From Hominimerdicola alba (GTDB taxonomy: Bacteria > Bacillota > Clostridia > Oscillospirales > Ruminococcaceae), in the NCBI RefSeq assembly GCF_900112155.1, contig NZ_FOKQ01000015.1, forward strand, positions 1 through 64,000: a stretch of DNA of 64,000 nucleotides, in the 5' to 3' direction. Each line of letters opens with the position of its first letter. Position 1 is the stretch's first letter. Of this stretch, positions 1 to 7,674 are shown piece by piece. A model generated the notes under the pieces. The model made no database searches. It saw only the letters and a list, made by a program, of their open reading frames with translations, and had not been told where the DNA came from. A program made the translations under genes and the position numbers.

Positions 1-27
1 GGAAACATCAATACCTACTGCGTTCAT
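1..27 (-). CDS. IS110-family transposase, N-terminal fragment (runs off left edge)
   Basis: Reading leftwards from an ATG at 27, the nine visible codons give MNAVGIDVS. This is the typical start of IS110-family DEDD recombinases, where the Asp of GIDVS is the first catalytic acidic residue. A ribosome binding site (AGGAG) lies 10-14 bases upstream. The rest of the gene is outside the window. IS110 enzymes use a RuvC-like domain plus a Tnp domain with a catalytic serine and are guided by a bridge RNA encoded in the non-coding end. The long non-coding stretch before this start (28-304) fits the IS110 rather than the IS1111 group. The identification rests on few residues but is supported by the structured upstream region. 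Confidence 0.72.
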
Positions 28-59
28 AATAAATACATCTCCTGAATTGAAATTGTAAT

Positions 60-245
60 CGGGCAAACCACACTTTACTCATTACCTATTCAATCTGTTT
101 GGTGACACGAACGCACATACTGTGGCTCAACCTGCATAAAACGAACGCTATAATGAAAGCATGGATGACAGTCTTAGATGCGGGCACTCTGTCCCAAGGG
201 GATTATCGTCATTCCAATTACTGCTTTCATTATAGCTTAAGTAAC
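60..245 (-). ncRNA. candidate IS110 bridge RNA in the element's left end
   Basis: Immediately upstream of the transposase, on the same strand, lies a strong stem-internal loop-stem structure. The outer stem is a perfect 15-bp inverted repeat (147-161 with 222-236). An inner stem pairs 208-215 with 163-169. A symmetric internal loop follows, with 12 bases on the 5' side (207-196, GATAATCCCCTT) and 12 on the 3' side (181-170, GCATCTAAGACT), closed by a short GGGAC/GTgCCC hairpin (195-182). Two guide strands facing each other in an internal loop is the layout of a bridge RNA binding loop. A second loop is expected between about 60 and 145; only a CCACA/TGTGG pairing is visible there and I could not resolve it. 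RNA ends are approximate. Confidence 0.5.
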
Positions 246-258
246 AAGTACGTGTAAA
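229..258 (-). promoter_or_regulatory. possible promoter inside the IS110 left end
   Basis: On the minus strand TTTACA (258-253) and TATAAT (234-229) are 18 bp apart and point toward the bridge-RNA region and transposase. A start about 7 bases downstream would cut off most of the outer 15-bp stem, so either transcription begins elsewhere (for example from the circular junction) or the outer repeat acts as DNA. Confidence 0.35.
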
Positions 259-302
259 TCCTTACCGGTGTGCAAGGTTTTACCCGTCAATTATATTGTA
301 AC

Positions 303-304
303 AG
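303..304 (-). mobile_element. predicted left terminus of the IS110 element (CT core)
   Basis: In transposase orientation the flank reads ATAATCCC, then CT at 304-303, then GTTACAAT. The ten bases ATAATCCCCT repeat the 5' guide strand of the candidate bridge-RNA loop (207-196). In IS110 elements the left target guide copies the target half that remains next to the left end, with a dinucleotide core often CT. This places the element boundary here and gives a non-coding left end of about 277 bases. This is inference from one match. Confidence 0.42.
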
Positions 305-472
305 GGGATTATATCATTCAACGCTCGGGGGCAAAATTTCTTTATGGCTATCCGCATTTCGGCACGGCGAAGAATACCGCCGACTATTGATCTTGCCCGT
401 CAAAAGACGGTTCAGTGTGAAGTGTCAGAAGGATAACCATATTTAATAACACAGCATCGCAGATTTTTTTAG
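305..472. other. gene-free flank of the IS110 element
   Basis: No convincing coding frame or RNA gene is seen. It contains two small hairpins: CGGCG/CGCCG near 365-382 and CCGTC/GACGG at 397-410. Neither has a downstream T run, so they are not obvious terminators. Confidence 0.4.
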
Positions 473-501
473 TTGATATTTTCGGTTCGTTATGGTATAA
501 T
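473..501 (+). promoter_or_regulatory. promoter of the conserved hypothetical gene
   Basis: TTGATA (473-478) and TATAAT (496-501) are 17 bp apart, with the extended -10 TGG before TATAAT. It lies about 60 bases upstream of the start codon at 560. Confidence 0.75.
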
Positions 502-559
502 CAGTACAGAAAACAACGAGGGACACCTCAGACAAGAACATCACCGAGGAGGAGATACT

Positions 560-1063
560 ATGAAAATAACATCCGCAGAAGCAGCTAAGATACTGAAAGG
601 CTACAACGATGAATACAACAATCTCTGCATAGCAGAGCGCAACGGCAAGGAGTACAACGCAGCTGTGGGCGAAGACCCCGATGAACTGCGTCCCGAATAC
701 GACTACGCATCTACTCAGGCACAGCTGGAGGAGCTGGACAGAAAGATAAGAAAGCTGAAACACACCATAAATGTATTCAACTGCACCACCGAAGTCCCCG
801 GATTCGATATGACCATAGACCAGGTGCTGGTGTACATACCTCAGCTGAATGCACGCATAACCAAGCTGTTCGCCATGAGGAACGTGCTGCCCAAGCGCAG
901 ATGCACTTCCAGCAACTACAATAATATCATCGACTACACATACACCAACTACGACCCTGCACAGGCAAAGGCTGATTACGAAAATGCTCGTAACACCCTG
1001 GCAAAACTGCAGACTGCTCTTGATCTGGTCAACAGCACCGTAACAATGGAATTCGAGCCTTGA
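560..1063 (+). CDS. conserved hypothetical coiled-coil-like protein
   Basis: The ATG at 560 is chosen because GAGGAGGA sits 7-10 bases upstream; the open frame extends further up but without a binding site. The 167-residue product starts MKITSAEAAKILKG. It is soluble, with no signal peptide or membrane segment. A heptad-rich stretch near residues 45-65 (QAQLEELDRKIRKLKHTIN) and another near the C-terminus (ARNTLAKLQTALDLVNST) suggest helical packing or a coiled coil. The conserved-looking centre VPGFDMTIDQVLVYIPQL followed by a helical region resembles a small protein family I have seen in Clostridia without assigned function. It is a single-gene unit with its own promoter and terminator. I do not assign a function. 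Confidence 0.8.
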   Translation: MKITSAEAAKILKGYNDEYNNLCIAERNGKEYNAAVGEDPDELRPEYDYASTQAQLEELDRKIRKLKHTINVFNCTTEVPGFDMTIDQVLVYIPQLNARITKLFAMRNVLPKRRCTSSNYNNIIDYTYTNYDPAQAKADYENARNTLAKLQTALDLVNSTVTMEFEP

Positions 1064-1267
1064 TAAAAGGCTTGATCTTCCGCTGACGTTCCCAAAAAAA
1101 GATTTATTCTTTTATGAGTACAGAGATCAGGTACATGGTATAGGTTATTGGTTATTTTTTTTGTTATCCGTTATTTAGTAAGGTACAATGTTTTCTCTGA
1201 TTTTTTTTTACAAAACCGGTGAACGTCAGAAAAGCTTCCGCCGCAGAAGCTCGGTCATAAGCGGCAA

Positions 1268-1303
1268 ACCCGTCGGGGGATATCCCTCGGCGGGTCTTTT
1301 TTG
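1268..1303 (+). terminator. rho-independent terminator
   Basis: A 12-bp stem (1268-1279 with 1284-1295, including two G-T pairs), loop ATAT, followed by six T residues. It closes the unit of the hypothetical gene, 205 bases after its stop, before the promoter of the GntR operon. Confidence 0.8.
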
Positions 1304-1345
1304 CGCATTTTTCCTCTACCGCCGAAAATTTTTTTGCAGGACTAC

Positions 1346-1374
1346 TTGACAACCGTGCTTATGTATGTTATATT
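1346..1374 (+). promoter_or_regulatory. promoter of the GntR-ABC operon
   Basis: TTGACA (1346-1351), 17 bp, TATATT (1369-1374). It drives the regulator, the ABC genes and probably the CPBP protease gene. Confidence 0.8.
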
Positions 1375-1396
1375 GTGTATAGTGTATATATACAAT
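1372..1396. promoter_or_regulatory. putative GntR/YtrA operator overlapping the -10
   Basis: An imperfect 25-bp palindrome with arms ATTGT-n-TATA and TATA-n-ACAAT covers the end of the -10 and the start region. YtrA-type regulators typically bind GTGTA/TACAC-like palindromes in their own promoter, so this is the likely autoregulatory site. The site is seen in the sequence; the binding is inferred. Confidence 0.55.
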
Positions 1397-1414
1397 TTTC
1401 TTCGAGGGGATACT

Positions 1415-1801
1415 ATGGATATTATTTTACGCAACGAATCAGACGAGCCGATCTATCAGCAGATAACAGAGCAGATAAAGGCGCAGATAATGGATGGTAC
1501 GCTCACCGCAGGGGACGCTCTGCCGTCGATGCGCACTCTTGCGGCACAGCTGCGCATAAGCGTTATCACCACAAAACGCGCCTACGAGGAGCTTGAACGC
1601 TCGGGCTATATCGAGAATTACACAGGCAAAGGCTGTTTTGTCAAAAAGCAGAACACGGATTTTCTTCGTGAAGAAACTATCAGACAGACTGAGGAGATGC
1701 TTGCGCAGGTCTGCAAGAAGGCAAGGCTGTGCGGTCTTAGCGCAGATGACCTCAAAGAGATGGTGGATATTATGTATACGGAGGGGAATGACAATGACTG
1801 A
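1415..1801 (+). CDS. GntR-family transcriptional regulator, YtrA subfamily
   Basis: The ATG at 1415 follows GAGGGGAT; upstream in-frame codons are unsupported. The 128-residue protein has an N-terminal winged helix-turn-helix of the GntR type (DEPIYQQITEQIKAQIMDGT...LPSMRTLAAQLRISVITTKRAYEELERSGYI) and a short C-terminal tail of about 50 residues (FLREETIRQTEEMLAQVCKKA). That short tail defines the YtrA subfamily, which usually represses an adjacent ABC exporter operon and responds to cell-envelope stress or antibiotics. Its stop overlaps the start of the ATPase gene, so the two are translationally coupled. Autoregulation through the palindrome in its promoter is likely. Confidence 0.9.
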   Translation: MDIILRNESDEPIYQQITEQIKAQIMDGTLTAGDALPSMRTLAAQLRISVITTKRAYEELERSGYIENYTGKGCFVKKQNTDFLREETIRQTEEMLAQVCKKARLCGLSADDLKEMVDIMYTEGNDND

Positions 1802-2672
1802 ATACGAGAATGCGATCGAGATAAAGAACGTAACTAAAAAATATGATGGCTTTACGCTGGACGATATCAGCTTCACCGTTGCAAAGGGTTCTATCATGGG
1901 ATTTATCGGGCAGAACGGCGCAGGCAAGACCACCACTATCCGCTCACTGCTGAATATCATCGGCATAAACAGCGGCGAGATAAAACTGCTGGGACTTGAC
2001 CACATCAAGGACGAATACGCCATAAAAGAGCGTATCGCCGTGGTATTCGATGAACTGCCATTCCATGATTCCTTTACAGGTGAAGCCCTTTCAAAGATGT
2101 TTTCGGGGCTGTACGGGACCTGGGACAAGGACGAGTTTTTCAGGCTGTGCGACAGATTTGGTCTGCCCGTAAAGAAAAAGCTCTCGAAATTCTCCAAAGG
2201 CATGAAGATGAAAATGCAGATAGCCACAGCACTTTCCCACAATGCGGAACTCCTGATAATGGACGAAGCAACCACAGGTCTTGACCCCATAGTGCGCAAC
2301 GAGATACTTGATATCTTCCGCGAGTACCTTATGGACGGCAACAGGTCGATACTCATGTCATCCCACATCACCAGCGACCTTGAAAAAATAGCCGACAGCG
2401 TGGCTTTCATCGATAAGGGCAAGATACTGATAACAGGCTACAAGGACGATATCCTGGATACCCACGGCATCATCAAATGCACCAAAGATGATGTCACCGA
2501 GATAGATCCTGCGGACTACATCAGCGCAAGGCTCAGCGATTTCGGCGCGGAACTTATGACCGCCGACCGCAGGAGTGCCGCCCAAAAATACTCGGGGGCG
2601 ATAATCGAAAAGCCGACTCTTGAAGAGATAATGCTGTTCTATGTCAACCGCGGCAAAAAGGAGTGGTCTTGA
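1794..2672 (+). CDS. ABC transporter ATP-binding protein (YtrB-like)
   Basis: The start ATG at 1794 lies 7 bases after GAGGGG and overlaps the regulator stop by 8 bases. The 292-residue protein has all nucleotide-binding motifs: Walker A GQNGAGKTT (about residue 40), signature KFSKGMKMKMQ, Walker B ELLIMDEATTGLDP and a switch histidine in SSHI. The C-terminal 80 residues form the extension usual in ABC-2 exporter ATPases. It would energise the two membrane proteins encoded directly downstream. In YtrA-regulated operons these transporters export antimicrobials or take part in envelope stress; the substrate is not visible here. Confidence 0.9.
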   Translation: MTEYENAIEIKNVTKKYDGFTLDDISFTVAKGSIMGFIGQNGAGKTTTIRSLLNIIGINSGEIKLLGLDHIKDEYAIKERIAVVFDELPFHDSFTGEALSKMFSGLYGTWDKDEFFRLCDRFGLPVKKKLSKFSKGMKMKMQIATALSHNAELLIMDEATTGLDPIVRNEILDIFREYLMDGNRSILMSSHITSDLEKIADSVAFIDKGKILITGYKDDILDTHGIIKCTKDDVTEIDPADYISARLSDFGAELMTADRRSAAQKYSGAIIEKPTLEEIMLFYVNRGKKEWS

Positions 2673-3457
2673 TGAAAAAAGGTTCGTTCACAGGGCTTTT
2701 GTACCGCGAATACTATCTCGGGAAAATCAGCTATAAAACGGCTCTGCTGTTTTATTTAGGTTCGGTGCTGCTGGGCTGGCTGATGCTTCTCAGTGTTAAA
2801 TACGGCAACTTCGGTCTGCTGTTCGGCAAGGACCTGAAGGGCGGCATCATCAAAAACAAAGAAGCGTCCGAGATCTTAGGGCTCACTATCATTTTGACCA
2901 TGAAGTTTTTACCGCTCATGTCAGCAGCTTTGATGTGTACGGTTTCAGCGGATACGGCCGGCAAAGATATAATGACCAAATGGAACAGGTTTGAACACTG
3001 CACCCCCATGACCCCCATGAGGTTCGCGGCTGTAAAGACGGTATCATCAGCCATACAGACAACCTTAGGGGCTATACTTTCCGTGGTATATCTTTTTACT
3101 ATGGATATCGCCCTCGGAGAAAAGCTCACATACGGTGATATTTCGCTGATAGCGGTAACTATAGCTGTAATGTCCATGATAAGCATTTTGGCGCAGATAT
3201 TTGTCACACTGCTCAAAAGCGTAGATAAGGGCTGGCTGTGTACTACTTTTCTGCTTATGGCTTTCTTCATCATCTTTGCAGTACGCAGTAATAAAAATAC
3301 TAATGTTACAGACAAAACTATGGATATCAGTGAGATATTCTCTGAATTGACGAACGTGACCCGGAAATACTGCCCGCTGATGCTCACCATGCTTGGCATT
3401 TCATTCGTGGTGCTGTTCGTATCCATGTATCTGCTTTACAAAAGGAGGGAGAAATAA
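2672..3457 (+). CDS. ABC-2 type transporter permease
   Basis: The start ATG at 2672 shares a base with the stop of the ATPase gene; AAGGAG lies 9 bases upstream. A GTG at 2663 is in frame but has no room for a binding site. The 261-residue protein is very hydrophobic, with about six membrane segments, for example residues 18-40, 70-95, 120-150, 165-185 and the C-terminal LMLTMLGISFVVLFVSMYLLY. No signal peptide is seen. It is probably one half of a heteromeric exporter with the next gene. Confidence 0.82.
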   Translation: MKKGSFTGLLYREYYLGKISYKTALLFYLGSVLLGWLMLLSVKYGNFGLLFGKDLKGGIIKNKEASEILGLTIILTMKFLPLMSAALMCTVSADTAGKDIMTKWNRFEHCTPMTPMRFAAVKTVSSAIQTTLGAILSVVYLFTMDIALGEKLTYGDISLIAVTIAVMSMISILAQIFVTLLKSVDKGWLCTTFLLMAFFIIFAVRSNKNTNVTDKTMDISEIFSELTNVTRKYCPLMLTMLGISFVVLFVSMYLLYKRREK

Positions 3458-4179
3458 TGAGGGGTCTGCTTTACAAGAACTTTCGGATAAACCTTTCTTC
3501 TTTCCGCTTAAACATTATCGTCACGCTGATATGCTGTGCTATAGCAATTATCTGCTGTGCCCTGAACGGCAAAGATTTAATTTCCGAAGAAAACGGCGGC
3601 ACTTTGATGTTATTACTGCTGTACTATTTTGCATTTATGATGCCCTCACTGACCTCTAACCTGCTGTTTGAAGCCGATGAAAACAAGACCGCAAGTGCCT
3701 TTGCCATGTCGCTGCCGCAGGGCGGAAAGGGTCACATTGAATCCAAATACTGGTATATCCTGTTACAGTTTCTGATCGTGCTTTTCATCACATTCATGAC
3801 CGATACAGTGATATACGGAATCCTGGGAGGAGCTTTCTCCGCTACCGCCCTGCTTGCGATGATATTCAGCTGGCGGCTCTTGCTTTCGGCAGTGGAGATA
3901 CCCTTCGTTATACGCTTCGGCTCGCAGAAAGGTATCGCCATCAAGGGTCTTGTGATAGCCTTTATCGCTATGCTGCTTTTAATATACCTGATGTTCGGCG
4001 ATATCTCATGGCTGATAAACAGCGATGACCCGCTGAAAGCACTTATGAACTGGCTGAATAGCGGCAAAGTACTTTTCCCGATATCCCTGTTCCCGTTTAT
4101 AAGCTGTGGGGCATACCGTCTTTCCTGTAAGATATCCGTCAAGGTATTCAGAGAGGGGGCAGAGAATTATGAGCAGTGA
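3457..4179 (+). CDS. second ABC-2 type transporter permease
   Basis: The ATG at 3457 overlaps the stop of the preceding permease (TAATG). The 240-residue product has about six predicted membrane helices and the ABC-2-like motif FEADENKTASAFAMSLPQG, similar to ABC2_membrane_5 family exporters. The similar hydrophobic layout and the gapless coupling with the previous gene suggest a permease heterodimer served by the YtrB-like ATPase. Its end overlaps the CPBP gene by 11 bases. Confidence 0.82.
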   Translation: MRGLLYKNFRINLSSFRLNIIVTLICCAIAIICCALNGKDLISEENGGTLMLLLLYYFAFMMPSLTSNLLFEADENKTASAFAMSLPQGGKGHIESKYWYILLQFLIVLFITFMTDTVIYGILGGAFSATALLAMIFSWRLLLSAVEIPFVIRFGSQKGIAIKGLVIAFIAMLLLIYLMFGDISWLINSDDPLKALMNWLNSGKVLFPISLFPFISCGAYRLSCKISVKVFREGAENYEQ

Positions 4180-5065
4180 GAAAAAGCTGACTGTCAAACG
4201 GCTGGTGATATTTCTTGTGATATCATTTCTGCCCCTTTCAATACTGATACCAATACTGTGGTCGGTCTACGGAGAACCGCTGTATTCAGGCAAAAATGAA
4301 CAGCTTGCAGTTATCTCATACCTCACAGGCGTTTTCGGCATGATGATACCATCTGTGGCACATCTCATCACAAGGCTTGTCACAAAAGAGGGCTTTGACA
4401 ACACCTATCTTGGTGTGCATTTCAAAGGCAAAGAGGGCTACTGGTTTGCATCGGTGGCTGTCAAACTGATAGAAGGCTGGGCGGAACTTTTCCTGCTGTG
4501 GGCGATATTTATGAAAGGCACAGCGTTTAATGAAGCCTACCCGAATATCAATATGCAAAATATGGGCGCATATCTGTTGCAGCTTGCGGCATCGGTCATA
4601 ATTTTCTTCCCTGCCTTTGGCGAAGAGTGGGGCTGGCGCGGCTACATGATGCCGAAGCTTTTGGAACTTATGCCCAAGCCCGCCGCGGTAATTGTGGGCG
4701 GCATCATCTGGGGACTGTGGCACGCCCCTCTCACCATAGCAGGGCACAATTTCGGCACGGATTATCCCGGCTATCCCTTTGTGGGAATACTGATGATGTG
4801 CCTGTTCTGTGTGCTGATGAACTGCTTCCTCACCCTTGTGACCGAAAAGACTAAGTCGATCTATCCCGCATCCTTTATCCACATGATAAACAACAATCTG
4901 GGTGCCGCGATCCTGCTGACGGTCTTCGGCAGTGAGACCGCCATTCAAAAGATACAAGAGCTGAACAGCATCGAACTGTTCTTCGCTGTGATGTGCTTTA
5001 CAGTTCTTACTGCGGTGATAAGCTTTGTGCTTTTTGTAAAAAAGGATAAACAGGCAGATAATTGA
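4169..5065 (+). CDS. CPBP-family intramembrane metalloprotease
   Basis: The ATG at 4169 follows GAGAGGGGGC and overlaps the permease stop. The 298-residue protein has about eight membrane helices and the family motifs: EEWGWRGYMMPKL (EExxxR, about residues 152-164), GLWHAP (the WxxxH-type motif) and a third motif SFIHMINNN. These residues chelate the catalytic metal in Rce1/CPBP proteases. Such enzymes often travel with ABC exporters and bacteriocin self-immunity or peptide processing genes. Here the context is an antimicrobial-responsive exporter operon, so a role in self-protection or peptide maturation is plausible but unproven. Confidence 0.88.
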   Translation: MSSEKKLTVKRLVIFLVISFLPLSILIPILWSVYGEPLYSGKNEQLAVISYLTGVFGMMIPSVAHLITRLVTKEGFDNTYLGVHFKGKEGYWFASVAVKLIEGWAELFLLWAIFMKGTAFNEAYPNINMQNMGAYLLQLAASVIIFFPAFGEEWGWRGYMMPKLLELMPKPAAVIVGGIIWGLWHAPLTIAGHNFGTDYPGYPFVGILMMCLFCVLMNCFLTLVTEKTKSIYPASFIHMINNNLGAAILLTVFGSETAIQKIQELNSIELFFAVMCFTVLTAVISFVLFVKKDKQADN

Positions 5066-5156
5066 ATACTCACCTACCTCCGATAGAATTTTCTTCCAGA
5101 AGCCGATAAAACATGGACTTGTCTAACATAAGCAAGGTTTATTAACACAAAGGGTA

Positions 5157-5185
5157 TTGACAAGAAAAAAGCGGCGTGATAAAAT
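5157..5185 (+). promoter_or_regulatory. promoter of the lipid kinase gene
   Basis: TTGACA (5157-5162), 17 bp, TAAAAT (5180-5185), about 110 bases before the start codon. Confidence 0.75.
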
Positions 5186-5297
5186 TAAAATATCAAATAA
5201 AAAAATATCTTCGGATATGGCAGGGACGGACGTATCTCTCTGCCACTTCGGGAAAACATATTTTCAGAGAACAATACTACATCTATCGGAGGAACAA

Positions 5298-6314
5298 ATG
5301 AAAAAACTGCTTTTCGTATTCAACCCCCTTGCGGGTAAAGGTCAGATAAAGAACGAGCTTTTCAATATCGTGGATATCTTTACCAAAGAGGGCTTTGATG
5401 TTACGGTCTACCCCACCCAGTGTTCGGGGGATGGCGAGCGCAAGATAAGAGAAGATGCTCACAACTACGACCTTATACTGGCAAGCGGCGGCGACGGCAC
5501 CCTTTCCGAAGCCGTAAGCGCACTTATCCCGCTGGATAAGAAAATACCTCTGGGATATATCCCCACAGGCTCTACAAACGATGTTGGTATGTCCCTGGGT
5601 CTGCCAAACAAGCCCGTTGACTGTGCAAATGCCATCGCCAAGGGTGTATTCTTCGATTACGATATCGGTCTGTTCAACGGCAACAAGAATTTCGTATATG
5701 TGGCGGCTTTCGGCGCATTTACAGCGGTATCCTATGAAACTCCGCAGGAGTACAAGAACCGTTTCGGTCACGTTGCTTATATTGTTGAGGCTCTGCGCCG
5801 CATAAACGAGATAAGAGGTTACGACCTCACTATCGAGCATGACGGCGAGGTCATCGAGGGCAGTTTTGCGCTGGGTCTTATTTCCAATTCCCAGAGTATC
5901 GCAGGCATGAAGAACTTCATTCAGGACGGCGTTTGCTACGATGACGGTCTGTTTGAGGTCTGCCTTATCAGGACGCCAAACAATGCCATCGAACTCAGCG
6001 GCATCCTGGCGGAGGCGGCTATAAACAAGCTGACAGGTCCCAACTTTGTAACATTCAAAACTTCTCACCTGAAAATAAAGAGCAAACAGCCCCTCGCATG
6101 GGCTCTCGACGGTGAATCGGGCGGCGTGCATGACGATGTGGATATACTGAACCTGAAACAGGCTATACGCCTGAAGATCGGCTTCAACGCTATAACTGCC
6201 GAACAGGAATTCGTGCGGCTGCAGGCACCTGCTGAACGTCTGCTGAAACTCAGCGCAGAGGAGTACTTCAAGACCCACGAAACAGAGTATCTTTCCGACG
6301 AAGACAAAGAATAA
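5298..6314 (+). CDS. diacylglycerol kinase-family lipid kinase (DgkB/YegS-like)
   Basis: The ATG at 5298 follows CGGAGGAACAA; the longer open frame starts over the promoter and is rejected. The 338-residue protein carries the DAGK catalytic domain: FVFNPLAGKGQIKNEL (nucleotide loop), LASGGDGTLSEAVSAL (GGDGT) and GYIPTGSTNDVGMSLGLP. Residue 160 onward forms the C-terminal beta-sandwich, with LAWALDGE near the end. These soluble enzymes phosphorylate diacylglycerol or related lipids at the inner membrane face, recycling diacylglycerol from lipoteichoic acid synthesis. The gene is monocistronic, with its own promoter and terminator. The exact lipid substrate cannot be told from sequence. Confidence 0.9.
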   Translation: MKKLLFVFNPLAGKGQIKNELFNIVDIFTKEGFDVTVYPTQCSGDGERKIREDAHNYDLILASGGDGTLSEAVSALIPLDKKIPLGYIPTGSTNDVGMSLGLPNKPVDCANAIAKGVFFDYDIGLFNGNKNFVYVAAFGAFTAVSYETPQEYKNRFGHVAYIVEALRRINEIRGYDLTIEHDGEVIEGSFALGLISNSQSIAGMKNFIQDGVCYDDGLFEVCLIRTPNNAIELSGILAEAAINKLTGPNFVTFKTSHLKIKSKQPLAWALDGESGGVHDDVDILNLKQAIRLKIGFNAITAEQEFVRLQAPAERLLKLSAEEYFKTHETEYLSDEDKE

Positions 6315-6325
6315 GTTATAGTAAA

Positions 6326-6366
6326 ACCCGTCCGACAGGCAATATCCGTCGGACGGGTCTATTTTT
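6326..6366. terminator. bidirectional terminator
   Basis: A perfect 11-bp stem (6326-6336 with 6348-6358) between two convergent genes, followed by a T-rich run on the plus strand and TTTT on the minus strand. Confidence 0.85.
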
Positions 6367-7571
6367 TACTGGTTCATATTTGATTCTATCAGTGATATCT
6401 TGTCATAACTGCTGGACGATGCCGCACCCAGGGCGAAAAGCACATCTGTTGCACCGACCTCTTTTGCAAAATCAACGGAGTTGATATTGAAAAATCTGTT
6501 ATCACAGAGGTATATCTTCGAGAACGAGGACGTCAGGAAAGGCACAAGGGCGTTGCCGTAGCTGTCCTTGAATATCACCAGCACCCTGTCATTGTCAACG
6601 TCGGTATCAACTTCAAGTATCGTATCATCTGTGCCGACAAACACGGTATAGCTTGCTGAGATGTCGTTGTCCTCAAAGAACAGCGAGCTGGGCACACCCT
6701 CACCAAAATAGGTATCGTGGAAAAGCACGCTGAGAGAGTCCAGATTTGCAGGCTTGTAGTAGGTGAAAGTATCGGGAGCATCCTCCAGAGGATAAATGCC
6801 GTTTACCGAATAAAATGCGCCGAGATAGCCCTCGCGCTCAACTTTCTCGTAGCTGTCCAGTGATGCGAAATCAACTCCTGCCTTTTCAGCAAATACCTTT
6901 GAAGCGTAGTACGCTGCCAGTGGCTGCCAGTGGTAGTCACTGCGGGAGTAGAGGTACTCACCCTTGTGGTCTTCAAGTGTGGAATTTATTGGCACGCTCT
7001 TGCCCGAAGTCATCATGGAATACACCTCATCAGCACATTCCTTCTGGTCGGGGTAGCTGCCCCTGAGGTCATCGGGAATATAGAATTCCTGCGAAGTCGG
7101 TATCATCATAAGGTAGGTATTTACACCGCTTCCCACGCTGTCTGCGTAGACGTCAACACAGTCCGCCAGATATCTGCCGTTCTCGGAGTTATAATAATAC
7201 TCCTCCATAGCACGCACCTGCGATGTACCTGAATTCGCCAGTATACAGCCATTGAAGTACTCATAGGAACCAAGTTCGGGTTCAGCAGTTGTAGTAACTG
7301 CTTTGGTGGTAGTTTCTGGGGCTTTTGTGGTGGTAGCCTTCGAGTTTTTTTTCTCGTCCTTCTTATCGTCTTTTTTCTTGTCATCTACAGCAGATTCAGT
7401 GGGTTCTTCGGACTTTTCAGACTCTGCACTGTCTTCATCTACTGTTGGCACAGCTTCGGTGGTCTTGGGTTTTGGGTCAACCACCATATCCTTATTCTGC
7501 CCGATGGTATTTCCACAGCCCGCAAGCATCAACATGGCGGCTGAGCAGGCTGCAAATATCTTAATTTTCAT
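6366..7571 (-). CDS. DHHW-family lipoprotein (SGNH-like fold)
   Basis: The 401-residue product begins with a lipoprotein signal peptide (MKIKIFAACSAAMLMLAGC), so it should be anchored to the outer face of the membrane. Residues 30-100 form a low-complexity linker of acidic, lysine and threonine residues that probably spans the wall. The folded domain from about residue 105 resembles the DHHW family: it has the RSDYHWQPLAAYY motif that corresponds to DHHW, and FKDSYGNALVPFLTSSF near the end. Members are related to AlgX/AlgJ-like acetylation proteins and often sit near MBOAT acyltransferases, but no MBOAT gene is in this window. The enzyme activity is therefore not assigned. Confidence 0.82.
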   Translation of the reverse strand: MKIKIFAACSAAMLMLAGCGNTIGQNKDMVVDPKPKTTEAVPTVDEDSAESEKSEEPTESAVDDKKKDDKKDEKKNSKATTTKAPETTTKAVTTTAEPELGSYEYFNGCILANSGTSQVRAMEEYYYNSENGRYLADCVDVYADSVGSGVNTYLMMIPTSQEFYIPDDLRGSYPDQKECADEVYSMMTSGKSVPINSTLEDHKGEYLYSRSDYHWQPLAAYYASKVFAEKAGVDFASLDSYEKVEREGYLGAFYSVNGIYPLEDAPDTFTYYKPANLDSLSVLFHDTYFGEGVPSSLFFEDNDISASYTVFVGTDDTILEVDTDVDNDRVLVIFKDSYGNALVPFLTSSFSKIYLCDNRFFNINSVDFAKEVGATDVLFALGAASSSSYDKISLIESNMNQ

Positions 7572-7611
7572 TTATAACACGCTCCTAAAAAACATATTCA
7601 TGACAAATTAT

Positions 7612-7641
7612 AGTATATCACAGAACTGCCCCCGATGTCAA
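7612..7641 (-). promoter_or_regulatory. promoter of the DHHW lipoprotein gene
   Basis: On the minus strand TTGACA (7641-7636), 18 bp, TATACT (7617-7612), about 40 bases before the start codon. Confidence 0.65.
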
Positions 7642-7674
7642 TACCACAGTACGTCAGTTTTGCATAATTAACAA

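Noticed and set aside
5283-6278. 331-codon open frame antisense to the lipid kinase gene
   Set aside because: It mirrors the real gene, which has all catalytic motifs, and has no independent domain or start site.
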